Assembly: GCA_020027205.1 (NCBI GenBank)
Contig: JAHRAQ010000013.1
Span: 124,001-188,000, forward strand
Direction of reading: 5' to 3'
Length of the DNA: 64,000 bases
Origin: Nitrospirales bacterium
GTDB lineage: Bacteria; Nitrospirota; Nitrospiria; Nitrospirales; UBA8639
Every line of letters starts with the position of its first letter. Position 1 is the first letter of the stretch. A program made the position numbers and the translations under genes. The notes beneath the pieces were generated by a model, which worked only from the letters and a program-made list of their open reading frames with translations, was not told the DNA's origin and did no database searches. Positions 37,144 through 46,038 of the stretch are shown here, piece after piece.

Positions 37144-37176
37144 CCACTTGAGGTCACAATTTGTGACCTCAAGTGG
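37144..37176. terminator. 33-bp perfect palindrome between convergent genes
   Basis: CCACTTGAGGTCACAA and its exact reverse complement flank a single central T. As RNA it would form a stem of at least 14 bp with a 5-base loop from either strand. It lies between the orphan higA stop and the nuoN stop, so a bidirectional transcription end is the simplest reading. There is no T tract, so an operator role is also possible. Confidence 0.6.
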
Positions 37177-37199
37177 TCAAACTTTCAGAAGGTTATCGC

Positions 37200-38675
37200 T
37201 CACGGCAACACGGCGGACGCCGTGAACTCGATGAAGGGGCCGGGGTACACGCCGACGAGAATCACGCCTGCGGCGGCAACCAGCAGAACAACGACGGTGG
37301 CGGGAGGCAGGGCCAGGCGCATGTGCCGGGCCGGGTCGGATGACGGGTCGCGCATATACATGACCATCACGACGCGCAGATAGTAGAAGGCGGAGACCGC
37401 GGCAAAGATCAGCCCGACCACGGCCAGCCAGGTCAGACCGGCACGGACGGCGCCGGTCAACAGATACAACTTGCCGATGAAGCCGGCCGTCGGCGGAATG
37501 CCCGCGAGCGAGACCATAAAGAGCAGCATCAGAAACGCCGCGCCCTTGTGGCGTTTGGCCAGGCCGGTAAAGTCCTCCAGATCTTCGCCTTCCACGCCCC
37601 CGCGCCGAAGCACCGCCACGACGGCAAAGGCCCCCAGCGTCATCAGGGCATAGACGGCCAGATACAGCATCATGCCGGAGACACCGTGCGACGAGATGCC
37701 GGCGTCGGCGCCGGCCCAGCCGGCCACCACCACCCCGATCAACGCATACCCGGCATGGGCGATGCCGGAATACGCCAACATGCGTTTCACATTGGTCTGC
37801 ACAATCGCGACGAGGTTCCCCACAAGAAGCGTCAGAAGACACAGCCCCAGGAGCAGCCCGGTCCAATGCGGCGTCACACCGCCAAAGCCCTCCAGCATCA
37901 CCCGCAGCCACGCGCCGAAACTCGCAACCTTTGACGCCGAGGCCATAAACGCGGTGACCGACGTGGGCGCGCCCTGGTACACGTCCGGCGTCCACATGTG
38001 AAACGGCACCGCCGCCACCTTGAACCCAAACCCGACAATCACCAGCGTCATGGCCATCAGGATCATGGGATCGTTCAGACCGCGCGCGGCGACCGCGGCG
38101 GCAATGTCCGCCAGCCGCGTGCTGCCGGCGGCGCCAAAGACAAGCGACACGCCATAAAGCAACAGGCCCGATGAAAACGCCCCCAGAATAAAATACTTGG
38201 CCGAAGATTCAATGGACCTGGCCTCAAACCGTTTGAAGCCCGCCAGCACATAAAGCGGAATGGACATCAGTTCGATGCCGAGATAAATCACCAGCAGGTC
38301 GGCGCCGGAGACCATGACCATCATGCCCGTCAGGGAGAGCAGGAGAAACCCGTGGAACTCCGCCAGCGCAATCCGCTCTTCCTTGAGATACCCGATGGAC
38401 AACAGGATCGTCATGCCGGTCACCACGTACAACAGCAGTTTCCAAAACGCGGCGAACGCATCCACCACCACGAGACCGCCAAACGCGGACACCCGATCCC
38501 CCATGCCGCTCGCGGTCACGATGAAACACGCCGCGAGCGCCGCCATGCTCATCCACGCCAGATAGTCCCGCCGGCGCGGCGAGGTGACCGGGTCCAGCGC
38601 CAGGACCAGACAGGCCGTGGCCGCGACGATCAACTCCGGCAGCATCGTCACCAGATCCGCGAGAGGAAGCGTCAT
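37200..38675 (-). CDS. nuoN: NADH-quinone oxidoreductase subunit N
   Basis: 491-residue antiporter-like membrane subunit of complex I. It shows about 14 spans, conserved lysines in the channel (YSSIAHAG-like AYSGIAHAGYALIG region) and the family stretch SVTAFMASASKVASFGAWLR. The start at 38675 overlaps the nuoM stop (ATGA). The longer frame upstream is the shadow of nuoM. It is the last gene of the nuo operon; a palindrome follows. Confidence 0.95.
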   Translation of the reverse strand: MTLPLADLVTMLPELIVAATACLVLALDPVTSPRRRDYLAWMSMAALAACFIVTASGMGDRVSAFGGLVVVDAFAAFWKLLLYVVTGMTILLSIGYLKEERIALAEFHGFLLLSLTGMMVMVSGADLLVIYLGIELMSIPLYVLAGFKRFEARSIESSAKYFILGAFSSGLLLYGVSLVFGAAGSTRLADIAAAVAARGLNDPMILMAMTLVIVGFGFKVAAVPFHMWTPDVYQGAPTSVTAFMASASKVASFGAWLRVMLEGFGGVTPHWTGLLLGLCLLTLLVGNLVAIVQTNVKRMLAYSGIAHAGYALIGVVVAGWAGADAGISSHGVSGMMLYLAVYALMTLGAFAVVAVLRRGGVEGEDLEDFTGLAKRHKGAAFLMLLFMVSLAGIPPTAGFIGKLYLLTGAVRAGLTWLAVVGLIFAAVSAFYYLRVVMVMYMRDPSSDPARHMRLALPPATVVVLLVAAAGVILVGVYPGPFIEFTASAVLP

Positions 38676-40252
38676 GGCCCGGCAACTCCTTCCGTGCCGG
38701 CGGTGATGAACGAGCGGGCCGCCGGGCCGTCCGGCAATGACGACACGGGCAACGCATCCACGACTATGGTGTTCGCGTCGCGGCGGACAAGACGATCCAC
38801 GCTGGCGTGCATCACGTCCAGCATCGGTTTGGGATAGAGTCCGATCCAGAACACCAGCGCCACCAGCGGCGCCAGCAGGGCAATTTCGCACCGGTTCAGA
38901 TCGCGCAGTTTCGACGCCATGTGCGCCGCCGGCTCGCCGTACACCACGCGCTGCAACATCCACAACATATACGCCGCCGCCAGAATCACTCCCAACGCCG
39001 CACAGGTCGCGGCCAACTTCTGCTCCGCGAACGTCCCGAGCAACACCAGAAATTCGCCGACAAACCCGTTCATGCCGGGCAGCCCCACCGAGGACAACGC
39101 AAAGATCACGAGGCACGTGGCGAACAGCGGCATGGACCTGGCCACCCCGGCATTGTCCGCAATCGCCCGGCTGTGCGTCCGCTCATAGAGCATCCCCACG
39201 CACAAAAAGAGCGCGCCCGTGGTGATGCCGTGATTGACCATTTGCAAAACGGCGCCCTCGATTCCCTGAACGTTCAACACAAAAATGCCCAGCGTGACAA
39301 ACCCCATGTGGCTGACGCTGGAATAGGCGATCAGTTTCTTGAGATCGGACTGGGCCAGGGCCATGCAGGCGCCATACACAATCGCCGCCACCGACAGGAC
39401 AATCACCCAGACGGCAAACTGCCGCGTGGCATCCGGCAGCATCGGCAGCGAGAAACGCAAAAATCCATAGGCGCCCAGTTTAAGCAGCACGCTCGCCAGC
39501 ATCACGCTGCCCGCGGTGGGCGCTTCCACGTGCGCGTCCGGCAGCCACGTATGCAGGGGAAACATCGGCACCTTCACGGCAAACGCGGCGAAGAAGGCCC
39601 AGAACAGCCAGCCCTGCAGCCAGGGAGGATACGACGCCTCGCTCAACGTGAGCAGATTGAACGACTGTTCTCCGGCATAGACATAGAGCACGATGATCGC
39701 CGCGAGCAGCAGCACGCTCCCCACCAGGGTATACAGAAAAAATTTGATGGCCGCGTACACGCGATTGGGACCGCCCCAGATGCCGATGAGCAGATACATG
39801 GGGATCAGCATGGTTTCCCAGAACACGTAGAACAGCACGCCGTCCAACGCGACGAACACGCCCACCGTCGCGGTTTCCATCACCAGAAGGCTGATCATGA
39901 ATTCTTTGACGCGCGTGGCAATGGACGTCCAGGACACCACGATGCAGAGCGGCGTCAGCAACGTCGTCAACAACACCAGGGGCAGGCTGATCCCGTCCAC
40001 GCCCACGGCATAGGCAATGGCGGGCGAGGCCACCCAGTGATGCGTTTCGACAAACTGCATCGCGGACGCCGACGCATCGAACAACACCCACAGGGGCAGC
40101 GAGGCAAGAAACGTCAGCGCGGCCACCACCAGCGCCACCCATTTGGCCACGGCGTCTCTGACCGGAATCAGCGCCAGCGCCCCCGCCAGCGGCAGGAAGA
40201 CCACCAGCGTCAGCCAGGGGAAACCGCCGGATGCCGTCGTCACGTCAGTCAT
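38672..40252 (-). CDS. nuoM: NADH-quinone oxidoreductase subunit M
   Basis: 526-residue antiporter-like subunit with about 14 spans. Family marks include VMETATVGVFVALDGVLFYVFWE (catalytic Glu), FPLHTWLPDAHVEAPTAGSV and KLIAYSSVSHMGFV. It pumps protons in the membrane arm. The stop overlaps nuoN (ATGA), and nuoL ends 24 bp upstream. Confidence 0.96.
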   Translation of the reverse strand: MTDVTTASGGFPWLTLVVFLPLAGALALIPVRDAVAKWVALVVAALTFLASLPLWVLFDASASAMQFVETHHWVASPAIAYAVGVDGISLPLVLLTTLLTPLCIVVSWTSIATRVKEFMISLLVMETATVGVFVALDGVLFYVFWETMLIPMYLLIGIWGGPNRVYAAIKFFLYTLVGSVLLLAAIIVLYVYAGEQSFNLLTLSEASYPPWLQGWLFWAFFAAFAVKVPMFPLHTWLPDAHVEAPTAGSVMLASVLLKLGAYGFLRFSLPMLPDATRQFAVWVIVLSVAAIVYGACMALAQSDLKKLIAYSSVSHMGFVTLGIFVLNVQGIEGAVLQMVNHGITTGALFLCVGMLYERTHSRAIADNAGVARSMPLFATCLVIFALSSVGLPGMNGFVGEFLVLLGTFAEQKLAATCAALGVILAAAYMLWMLQRVVYGEPAAHMASKLRDLNRCEIALLAPLVALVFWIGLYPKPMLDVMHASVDRLVRRDANTIVVDALPVSSLPDGPAARSFITAGTEGVAGP

Positions 40253-40276
40253 GCCGCGTCGTCATCACAACAAGGT

Positions 40277-42187
40277 TTATGAAAACAGCAGATACGCCGT
40301 CAGGATCAGTACGGCGCCCACCGTCATGCCCAGAGCATAATGCTGCGTCTCGCCGGTGTGCGCCAATCGGAGCATCCACCCCCACCACGCCACCCCGCGG
40401 GCCACGCCGTTCACCGCACTATCGATGATGGCCACGTCCACGCGCCGCCACAGCCGGTCGGCAAAAACCAGCGTGGGCTTCACCACCGCCCTGTCATACA
40501 CTTCATCCACGTACCATTTGTGGAATGACCCCCGATACAATCCCTGCCATCGCGCCGCGAGACGGTCGGGCCAGTCGGGCGACCGCACATAAAAAAGCCA
40601 GGCCGTTGCGATGCCGGTCACTCCCGCCAGCGTCGCCGCCGCCATCATGCCCACGGCAACGCCGTCATGGCCGCCGGCGGCGGCGGCGCCGGGGAAGGCA
40701 TGGCGAAGAAAATCGGGAATACCCAGATACCCGGTCAGCACACTCAACACAGCCAGCACCAGCAACGGCGCCGTCACGACGACGGGCGATTCCCGCACCC
40801 GGCCGGCATAACGCGAATCCACCCGCGACGTTCCCCAAAACGTGACAAACACCAAACGGAAACTGTAGAACGCCGTCAACCCGGCCGTGAGCACCCCCAG
40901 CACGGCGAGCATTTGCCCCAGCGACCCCGCGTTCCACGCGGCCACCAGCACGGCGTCCTTGCTGAAAAATCCGGCGGTGAACGGAAACCCGGACAGCGCC
41001 AGCGCGCCGACGACAAACGTCCAGCAGGTCACGGGCATGGATGTTTTCAGGCCGCCCATGCGCCGCATGTCCTGTTCGTGATGCAGAGCCAGGATGACGG
41101 ACCCGCATCCCAGAAACAGCAACGCCTTGAAGGCCCCGTGCGTCAGCAGGTGATACATCCCCGCCACGTACCCGCCCAGGCCGCAGGCCATCATCATGTA
41201 GCCGAGTTGACTCAAGGTGGAATAGGCGACCACGCGCTTAATGTCGAACTGCGTCAGGGCAATCGTGGCGCCGAGCACCATGGTCACCCCGCCGACGACG
41301 GCCACGACGTTCATGGCCGTGATCGATGCGTCGAACAACGGGGCCAGCCGCGCGACCATAAACACCCCGGCGGTCACCATGGTCGCCGCGTGAATGAGCG
41401 CGGAAATCGGCGTCGGCCCTTCCATGGCGTCCGGCAGCCACACATGCAGCGGCGCCTGCGCGGACTTTCCCACGGCGCCGACAAACAACAGCAGGGCGAT
41501 CAGCGTCAGCGCGGACACCTCCCATCCTCCGCCCACGGCACCGAGCAGATCCACCGTGGCGCCGGCATGGGCCGTGACCGCCGCGAACACCGGCCGGTAC
41601 TGCAAGGTCCCGAAGACCGTGAACACCAGCAGGATGCCGATCAGAAACCCGGCATCGCCGATTCGATTGACGAGAAACGCCTTGGTGGCCGCGGCTCGCG
41701 CCGCATGGCGTTCGTACCAGTGCCCGATGAGCAAATAGGAACACAGGCCCACCGCTTCCCAGAACACAAACAACTGGAGAAAGTTATCGGCCATGACCAG
41801 CATCAGCATGGAGAACGTGAACAACGCGATGTTGCCGAAGAATCTCGCGTAGCCCGGATCGCCGTGCATATACCCGATGGTGTACACATGCACCAGGCCA
41901 CTGACGACGGTGACCAGCAGCGCCATGGCCGCCGTCAACTGATCGATGGACAGCCCGATGCGAACGGTGAGATCGCCGGACGTCGCCCACGTGTACAGCG
42001 CCACCTCCGGCACGCGGCCGTCGGCGACGTCGACACAGGCCAGCGCCGAAAGCAGGAAGGACGCCCCCACGGCGGGCACGGCAACGAAATGCGCGCGTGC
42101 CCTGATCACGTGCCCGGCCAGACCAAGCACGACAAAGGCCAGCAGGGGCAACAGGGGAATCAGCGCGTACAGGGAGGGCGCTACCAT
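40277..42187 (-). CDS. nuoL: NADH-quinone oxidoreductase subunit L
   Basis: 636-residue antiporter-like subunit with the long amphipathic C-terminal arm. Motifs: LFVFWEAVGLCSYLLIGHWY, SAQAPLHVWLPDAMEGPTPISALIHAATMVTAGVF, and RVVAYSTLSQLGYMM. The start overlaps the nuoK stop by 7 bp. A normal-length, intact gene. Confidence 0.96.
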   Translation of the reverse strand: MVAPSLYALIPLLPLLAFVVLGLAGHVIRARAHFVAVPAVGASFLLSALACVDVADGRVPEVALYTWATSGDLTVRIGLSIDQLTAAMALLVTVVSGLVHVYTIGYMHGDPGYARFFGNIALFTFSMLMLVMADNFLQLFVFWEAVGLCSYLLIGHWYERHAARAAATKAFLVNRIGDAGFLIGILLVFTVFGTLQYRPVFAAVTAHAGATVDLLGAVGGGWEVSALTLIALLLFVGAVGKSAQAPLHVWLPDAMEGPTPISALIHAATMVTAGVFMVARLAPLFDASITAMNVVAVVGGVTMVLGATIALTQFDIKRVVAYSTLSQLGYMMMACGLGGYVAGMYHLLTHGAFKALLFLGCGSVILALHHEQDMRRMGGLKTSMPVTCWTFVVGALALSGFPFTAGFFSKDAVLVAAWNAGSLGQMLAVLGVLTAGLTAFYSFRLVFVTFWGTSRVDSRYAGRVRESPVVVTAPLLVLAVLSVLTGYLGIPDFLRHAFPGAAAAGGHDGVAVGMMAAATLAGVTGIATAWLFYVRSPDWPDRLAARWQGLYRGSFHKWYVDEVYDRAVVKPTLVFADRLWRRVDVAIIDSAVNGVARGVAWWGWMLRLAHTGETQHYALGMTVGAVLILTAYLLFS

Positions 42188-42486
42188 TTCAGCAAACGGA
42201 AATCGTCCACGTTGATGCCGGCGTGATGACGGTACAGGGCAATGATAATGGCCAGGCCCACGGCCACTTCGGCGGCGGCCACCGTCAGCGCAAAGAACAC
42301 AAACACCTGCCCGGCCAGATTGCCGAAATGTGCGGAGAACGCCACGAAATTAATGTTCGTGGCGTTCAACATCAACTCAACGGACAACAGGATGATGATC
42401 AGGTTCCTGCGAATCAGCACGCCCACAAGACCGATCAGAAACACCAGCCCGCTCAACACCATGTAAAACTCCACGGGCACGGTCAT
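42181..42486 (-). CDS. nuoK: NADH-quinone oxidoreductase subunit K
   Basis: 101-residue, three-span membrane subunit. The second span carries the conserved glutamate in LLSVELMLNATNINFVAF, and the third has a second one in AAAEVAVGLAIIIALYR. Overlaps nuoL by 7 bp and nuoJ by 4 bp (ATGA), showing tight coupling. Confidence 0.96.
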   Translation of the reverse strand: MTVPVEFYMVLSGLVFLIGLVGVLIRRNLIIILLSVELMLNATNINFVAFSAHFGNLAGQVFVFFALTVAAAEVAVGLAIIIALYRHHAGINVDDFRLLKW

Positions 42487-42998
42487 GAGGATTTCGACTC
42501 CATGATGTCCTTCTTGGACAGAATCACCGCGCCGATCATGGCGGCCAGCAGAATGAGCGAGGCCATTTCGAACGGGAAGAGATAGGTGGAATACAACACT
42601 TCCCCGATGGCTTCCGTGTTCCCCGCCACCCGTTCGCCGTCCGCCGCAGGCCCCGGCGAGGCCACCGTCAACCCGTGACTCGCGGTCAGCAACACCACTT
42701 CGGTCAGCAGCACCGCGCCGAGAAACAACGCCACCGGCCCCTGCCGGTTATATCGGTCGTCGCGTTTCACGTTCAGCAACATCACGACAAACAGATACAG
42801 CACCAGAATGGCCCCCGCGTACACGATAATCTGAATCGCCGCCAGAAACTCCGCGTGCAACGTGACGTACAACCCCGCCACATGAAAAAACATCACCAGC
42901 AGAGACAGCGCGCTATAAATAGGATTGCGAAGCGCCACGACCAGCGCGGCAGTGACGACAATGATGGCGGCAAAATAGAGGAAGATGAGGGTGGGCAT
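42483..42998 (-). CDS. nuoJ: NADH-quinone oxidoreductase subunit J
   Basis: 171-residue five-span membrane subunit (YSALSLLVMFFHVAGLYVTLHAEFLAAIQIIVYAGAILVLYLFVVMLLN-type core with its pi-bulge helix). Unlike the usual arrangement, it does not directly follow nuoI: a repeat element and a DUF4268-like gene intervene. Confidence 0.95.
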   Translation of the reverse strand: MPTLIFLYFAAIIVVTAALVVALRNPIYSALSLLVMFFHVAGLYVTLHAEFLAAIQIIVYAGAILVLYLFVVMLLNVKRDDRYNRQGPVALFLGAVLLTEVVLLTASHGLTVASPGPAADGERVAGNTEAIGEVLYSTYLFPFEMASLILLAAMIGAVILSKKDIMESKSS

Positions 42999-43010
42999 GG
43001 TTAGACCGCC

Positions 43011-43123
43011 TCCGTCATTCCCGTCTTCGCGGGAATCCAGAATAAGACGGCGGTGGCGGTTGCCGTATATGATCTAAGAAACAGAAGGATGGATTCCCGA
43101 TTAAAAATGTCGGGAATGACGGA
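43011..43123. repeat. MITE/REP-like element with 13-bp terminal inverted repeats
   Basis: TCCGTCATTCCCG at 43011-43023 and its exact reverse complement at 43111-43123 bound a 113-bp segment between nuoJ and the inserted gene. Internally it has GATTCCCGATTAAAAATGTC, shared with the copy at 52854-52966. Confidence 0.8.
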
Positions 43124-43157
43124 CAGCGGTTGGTACGATGCGCGTTCAACACTTCCA

Positions 43158-44138
43158 TCAGTCGTCATCTTCTTGCGCGTCCTCGGATAAATCATCGATA
43201 ACCAGATTTTGTATACGGTGGTGAAAAACAGCGTAAAACTTTTCCAGATGTTCATGGAGCCATAAATGGTGCTTGCTCCATTGTTTTTCATTTTCCAGAT
43301 CGCAATCTTTCAGCCACAGAATGATGTATTTGTTTCTATGGTTTGGCCTTGCATCCCATTCCAATGGCTGTCCGACTTCCTTTTCCACTTCTGATTTTTG
43401 TTGGAACAAAAGGTGATGATGAGCCTCTGCCTTCTGTCCGCCCATGATAAGTCGGACCTCGATTTGACGATTGGGAATGTGAATATTCGCAGTGAGATGG
43501 AAGCCAATCTGACCAACCGAAAAGGCCATCCAGTCGCGTTGGTGCGCGCGCCCCGTGGGCTTGGCCTTTCCCCTGTTCTCATCCACCACGTCCCGAAACT
43601 CCGTCCAAAATTTGAACCGAAGTTTTTCCATATCGCTCATTTCACCCGTGCGTCGCACGATTTTCTTCCAGTCATTGGGAGTGGAGACAACATGAAATTT
43701 CGGGGCGGGAACGGAATTACCGATTTTCCACAGTTCTATTTGAATGCCAAAGCAATACAGGTCTTCGGACGTATTTTCGTTCAGCCAGTCAAGAGCGGCA
43801 CGATGTTCATCCTTGAACCGCCTGGCAACCCAGACAATCACCTTGGCGTTCTTGCCGGCGGCATAGGTCAACAACTTCCCCAGATGATCGTGATTGGTTT
43901 TTTCCAACTGGTTTTCCACAATCACCAAATTGTCATCCTCCATGTTCTTGCACACAATATCGGCTCTGAAATCACCAACCTTGCTTTCCAGTTCTTCGAC
44001 TTTCAATTCAAGGCCGATCGCCTCACCCAGCAAGGCAATATGATCCGCAAGCCATGGGGTAAAATCGCGCGCTTCATCGTTCCAGCAATCTCGTACGGCC
44101 ACCGCTTCCAACTGTCCCAACTGTTCGGCTTTAACCAT
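43158..44138 (-). CDS. DUF4268-like protein with possible PD-(D/E)XK core, inserted in the nuo operon
   Basis: 326 residues. Residues 58-92 (FRADIVCKN, VIVENQLEKTNHDHLGKLLTYAAG) resemble a PD-(D/E)XK nuclease core with Asp60 and Glu75-x-Gln77 in place of the usual E-x-K. The C-terminal half (about 190-310) resembles DUF4268. The tail is very acidic (SEDAQEDDD). GC is clearly lower than nuo genes on both sides, suggesting transfer. The ATG at 44138 lies 11 bp after the nuoI stop; the longer frame is nuoI shadow. Role in complex I is unlikely. Confidence 0.7.
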   Translation of the reverse strand: MVKAEQLGQLEAVAVRDCWNDEARDFTPWLADHIALLGEAIGLELKVEELESKVGDFRADIVCKNMEDDNLVIVENQLEKTNHDHLGKLLTYAAGKNAKVIVWVARRFKDEHRAALDWLNENTSEDLYCFGIQIELWKIGNSVPAPKFHVVSTPNDWKKIVRRTGEMSDMEKLRFKFWTEFRDVVDENRGKAKPTGRAHQRDWMAFSVGQIGFHLTANIHIPNRQIEVRLIMGGQKAEAHHHLLFQQKSEVEKEVGQPLEWDARPNHRNKYIILWLKDCDLENEKQWSKHHLWLHEHLEKFYAVFHHRIQNLVIDDLSEDAQEDDD

Positions 44139-44149
44139 CACGGCAATCC

Positions 44150-44689
44150 CTACAATTCCTTCTCCGGCATCTCCCGACAGGCCACGTTGAACCAGGCCAC
44201 GTTGGGGTGTTGAAACTCCAGGCGTTTTTCCCGTTTGGGAAAGGCCCGGTCGCCGATGGCCAGCAATTGCTCTTTGTTCAACTGCAAATGGCGTTTGTCG
44301 TACACGGCCCATTCAAATTCCTGCGACATGCCCAGCGCGTCCACGGGACAGGCTTCGACGCACAACCCGCAGAAGAGACAGCGGGTCATGTCCATGGTGT
44401 ATTCCCTGGCGTACCGCTTGGCGGGTTCCCCCGGCACTTCCGCGCTCACCACTTTGATGACCCGCGACGGACATGCCGCCTCGCACAGGTCGCACCCCAC
44501 GCATTTTTCCGTGCCGTCGTCGTACTTCAGCAAGCCCAGCATCCCCCGGTAATTGTCGGGAAGTTGTTTCTTCACGTGGGGATACTCGATGGTGATGGGG
44601 CGATAACGCAGAAAATGCGTGAGCGTCGCTTTCATCCCCACGAGGATTTCAAAAAAGATGAGGGACTTGATCCAATTTTTTATCTTCAT
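44150..44689 (-). CDS. nuoI: NADH-quinone oxidoreductase subunit I
   Basis: 179-residue peripheral ferredoxin-like subunit carrying clusters N6a and N6b: CVGCDLCEAACPSRVI and CLFCGLCVEACPVDAL each give a CxxCxxCxxxCP set. ATG 44689 follows GGAG at proper spacing and is preferred to 44716, which would overlap nuoH. Confidence 0.96.
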   Translation of the reverse strand: MKIKNWIKSLIFFEILVGMKATLTHFLRYRPITIEYPHVKKQLPDNYRGMLGLLKYDDGTEKCVGCDLCEAACPSRVIKVVSAEVPGEPAKRYAREYTMDMTRCLFCGLCVEACPVDALGMSQEFEWAVYDKRHLQLNKEQLLAIGDRAFPKREKRLEFQHPNVAWFNVACREMPEKEL

Positions 44690-44708
44690 GGCGCCACTCC
44701 GTCCGGCG

Positions 44709-45773
44709 TCAGGCATCGGGAAAGAGATACGCGAGAATCGACGTCACCACCACGTTCCCCAGGGCAATGGGCAACAGCACCTTCCATCCAAACCGCATCA
44801 ACTGGTCATACCGCAATCGCGGAAGCGTGGCGCGCAGCCAGAAAAAGAGAAACAGGAAACCGTAGACCTTCACGGTGAACCAGATCATTCCCGTGACCCA
44901 GGCCCATTCTCCCGGCGCCTGCAGCCACGGCAGCGGCGCGTGCCATCCGCCGAAGAACAACACCGTGGCCATGCACGACACCAGGATCATGTTGGCGTAT
45001 TCCGCCAAAAAGAAAAACGCGAACCGCATCCCGCTGTATTCCGTGAAGAACCCCGCCACCAACTCGCTTTCGGCTTCCGGCAGATCAAAGGGCAGCCGGT
45101 TGGTTTCGGCCACGGAGGCAATCAAAAACACGACAAAGGCCACGAACTGCGGAAACGGCAGCGGCGCAAAGGCAAACCAGTGCCAGAACCCTCCGGCCTG
45201 GGCTTCCGTAATCGTGACCAGACTTAAACTGCCGGACAGCAACAGCACCCCGACAATCGCCAGCCCCACGTTCAATTCGTAACTGATTAACTGCGCCGCC
45301 GAGCGCAGCCCCCCCAGCAATGAATACTTGCTGTTGGAGGCCCACCCGCCGAGGATGACCCCGTAGGCCCCGATGGACGCAAACGCCAGAATGTAGAGGA
45401 CGCCGATGTTGATGTCGCTGATGACAAACGGCTTGAAGTCGACCCCCATGATCTCGACCGTCCGGTTGGGACCGAACGGGATGACGGCAAACCCGATCAG
45501 CGCCGGCACCAGCACAATGAGCGGCGCCAGACTGAACATCATCCGGTTGGCCCCGGCCGGAATGATGTCTTCCTTGAAAAACAGTTTCAGCCCGTCGGCC
45601 ACCGGTTGCAGAATGCCATACGGCCCCACCTCCATCGGCCCCATCCGATCCTGCATCCAGCCCAACACCTTGCGTTCCAGCAACGTCAGCAACGCCACCG
45701 TCAGCAGCACCACGCCCATCACCACCGCAATCTGCGTCAGCGTCAACGCCAGTTTAATGCCGGTGTCAATCAC
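44709..45773 (-). CDS. nuoH: NADH-quinone oxidoreductase subunit H
   Basis: 354-residue, eight-span subunit forming part of the quinone chamber. Conserved stretches: [43 protein letters not shown] and [20 protein letters not shown] start at 45773; its 5' end overlaps the antitoxin-like gene by 8 bp. Confidence 0.96.
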   Translation of the reverse strand: MIDTGIKLALTLTQIAVVMGVVLLTVALLTLLERKVLGWMQDRMGPMEVGPYGILQPVADGLKLFFKEDIIPAGANRMMFSLAPLIVLVPALIGFAVIPFGPNRTVEIMGVDFKPFVISDINIGVLYILAFASIGAYGVILGGWASNSKYSLLGGLRSAAQLISYELNVGLAIVGVLLLSGSLSLVTITEAQAGGFWHWFAFAPLPFPQFVAFVVFLIASVAETNRLPFDLPEAESELVAGFFTEYSGMRFAFFFLAEYANMILVSCMATVLFFGGWHAPLPWLQAPGEWAWVTGMIWFTVKVYGFLFLFFWLRATLPRLRYDQLMRFGWKVLLPIALGNVVVTSILAYLFPDA

Positions 45774-46023
45774 GAGAAAACTCCTTGGTCAGATTCTGTC
45801 CAGCCAGCAACGCCCGCGCTTTTTTTCTGACTTCCTCCGCGGGAACAGGCTGCACAAGCCCCTCGTCGAGTTCTCTGGCTCGACGATGTGCTTCAACCAA
45901 CCACGCTTCTCCCATGTCATCCGCCGGCGGCACATCAAGACTCAAGAGAAGTTTCTGCGCCAAAGCCGCCCTCTCTTCTTCCGACAGATGAAGAGCCTCG
46001 TCTTCAATTTGCTTCTGATTCAT
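45766..46023 (-). CDS. Putative addiction-module component (antitoxin-like), inserted in the nuo operon
   Basis: 85 residues beginning with [20 protein letters not shown], the hallmark of the small addiction-module component family (PF09720-like, usually partnered with a RelE-type toxin). The C-terminal [11 protein letters not shown] is also family-like. No toxin gene is adjacent: nuoG ends 15 bp upstream and nuoH overlaps downstream. Either an orphan antitoxin or a relic retained because it does not disrupt the operon. Confidence 0.82.
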   Translation of the reverse strand: MNQKQIEDEALHLSEEERAALAQKLLLSLDVPPADDMGEAWLVEAHRRARELDEGLVQPVPAEEVRKKARALLAGQNLTKEFSRD

Positions 46024-46038
46024 GTGTTGCTCCCGGGA

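Noticed and set aside
38676-39116. Longer nuoN start
   Set aside because: The extension is the out-of-frame shadow of nuoM; the ATGA overlap at 38675 is the natural start.
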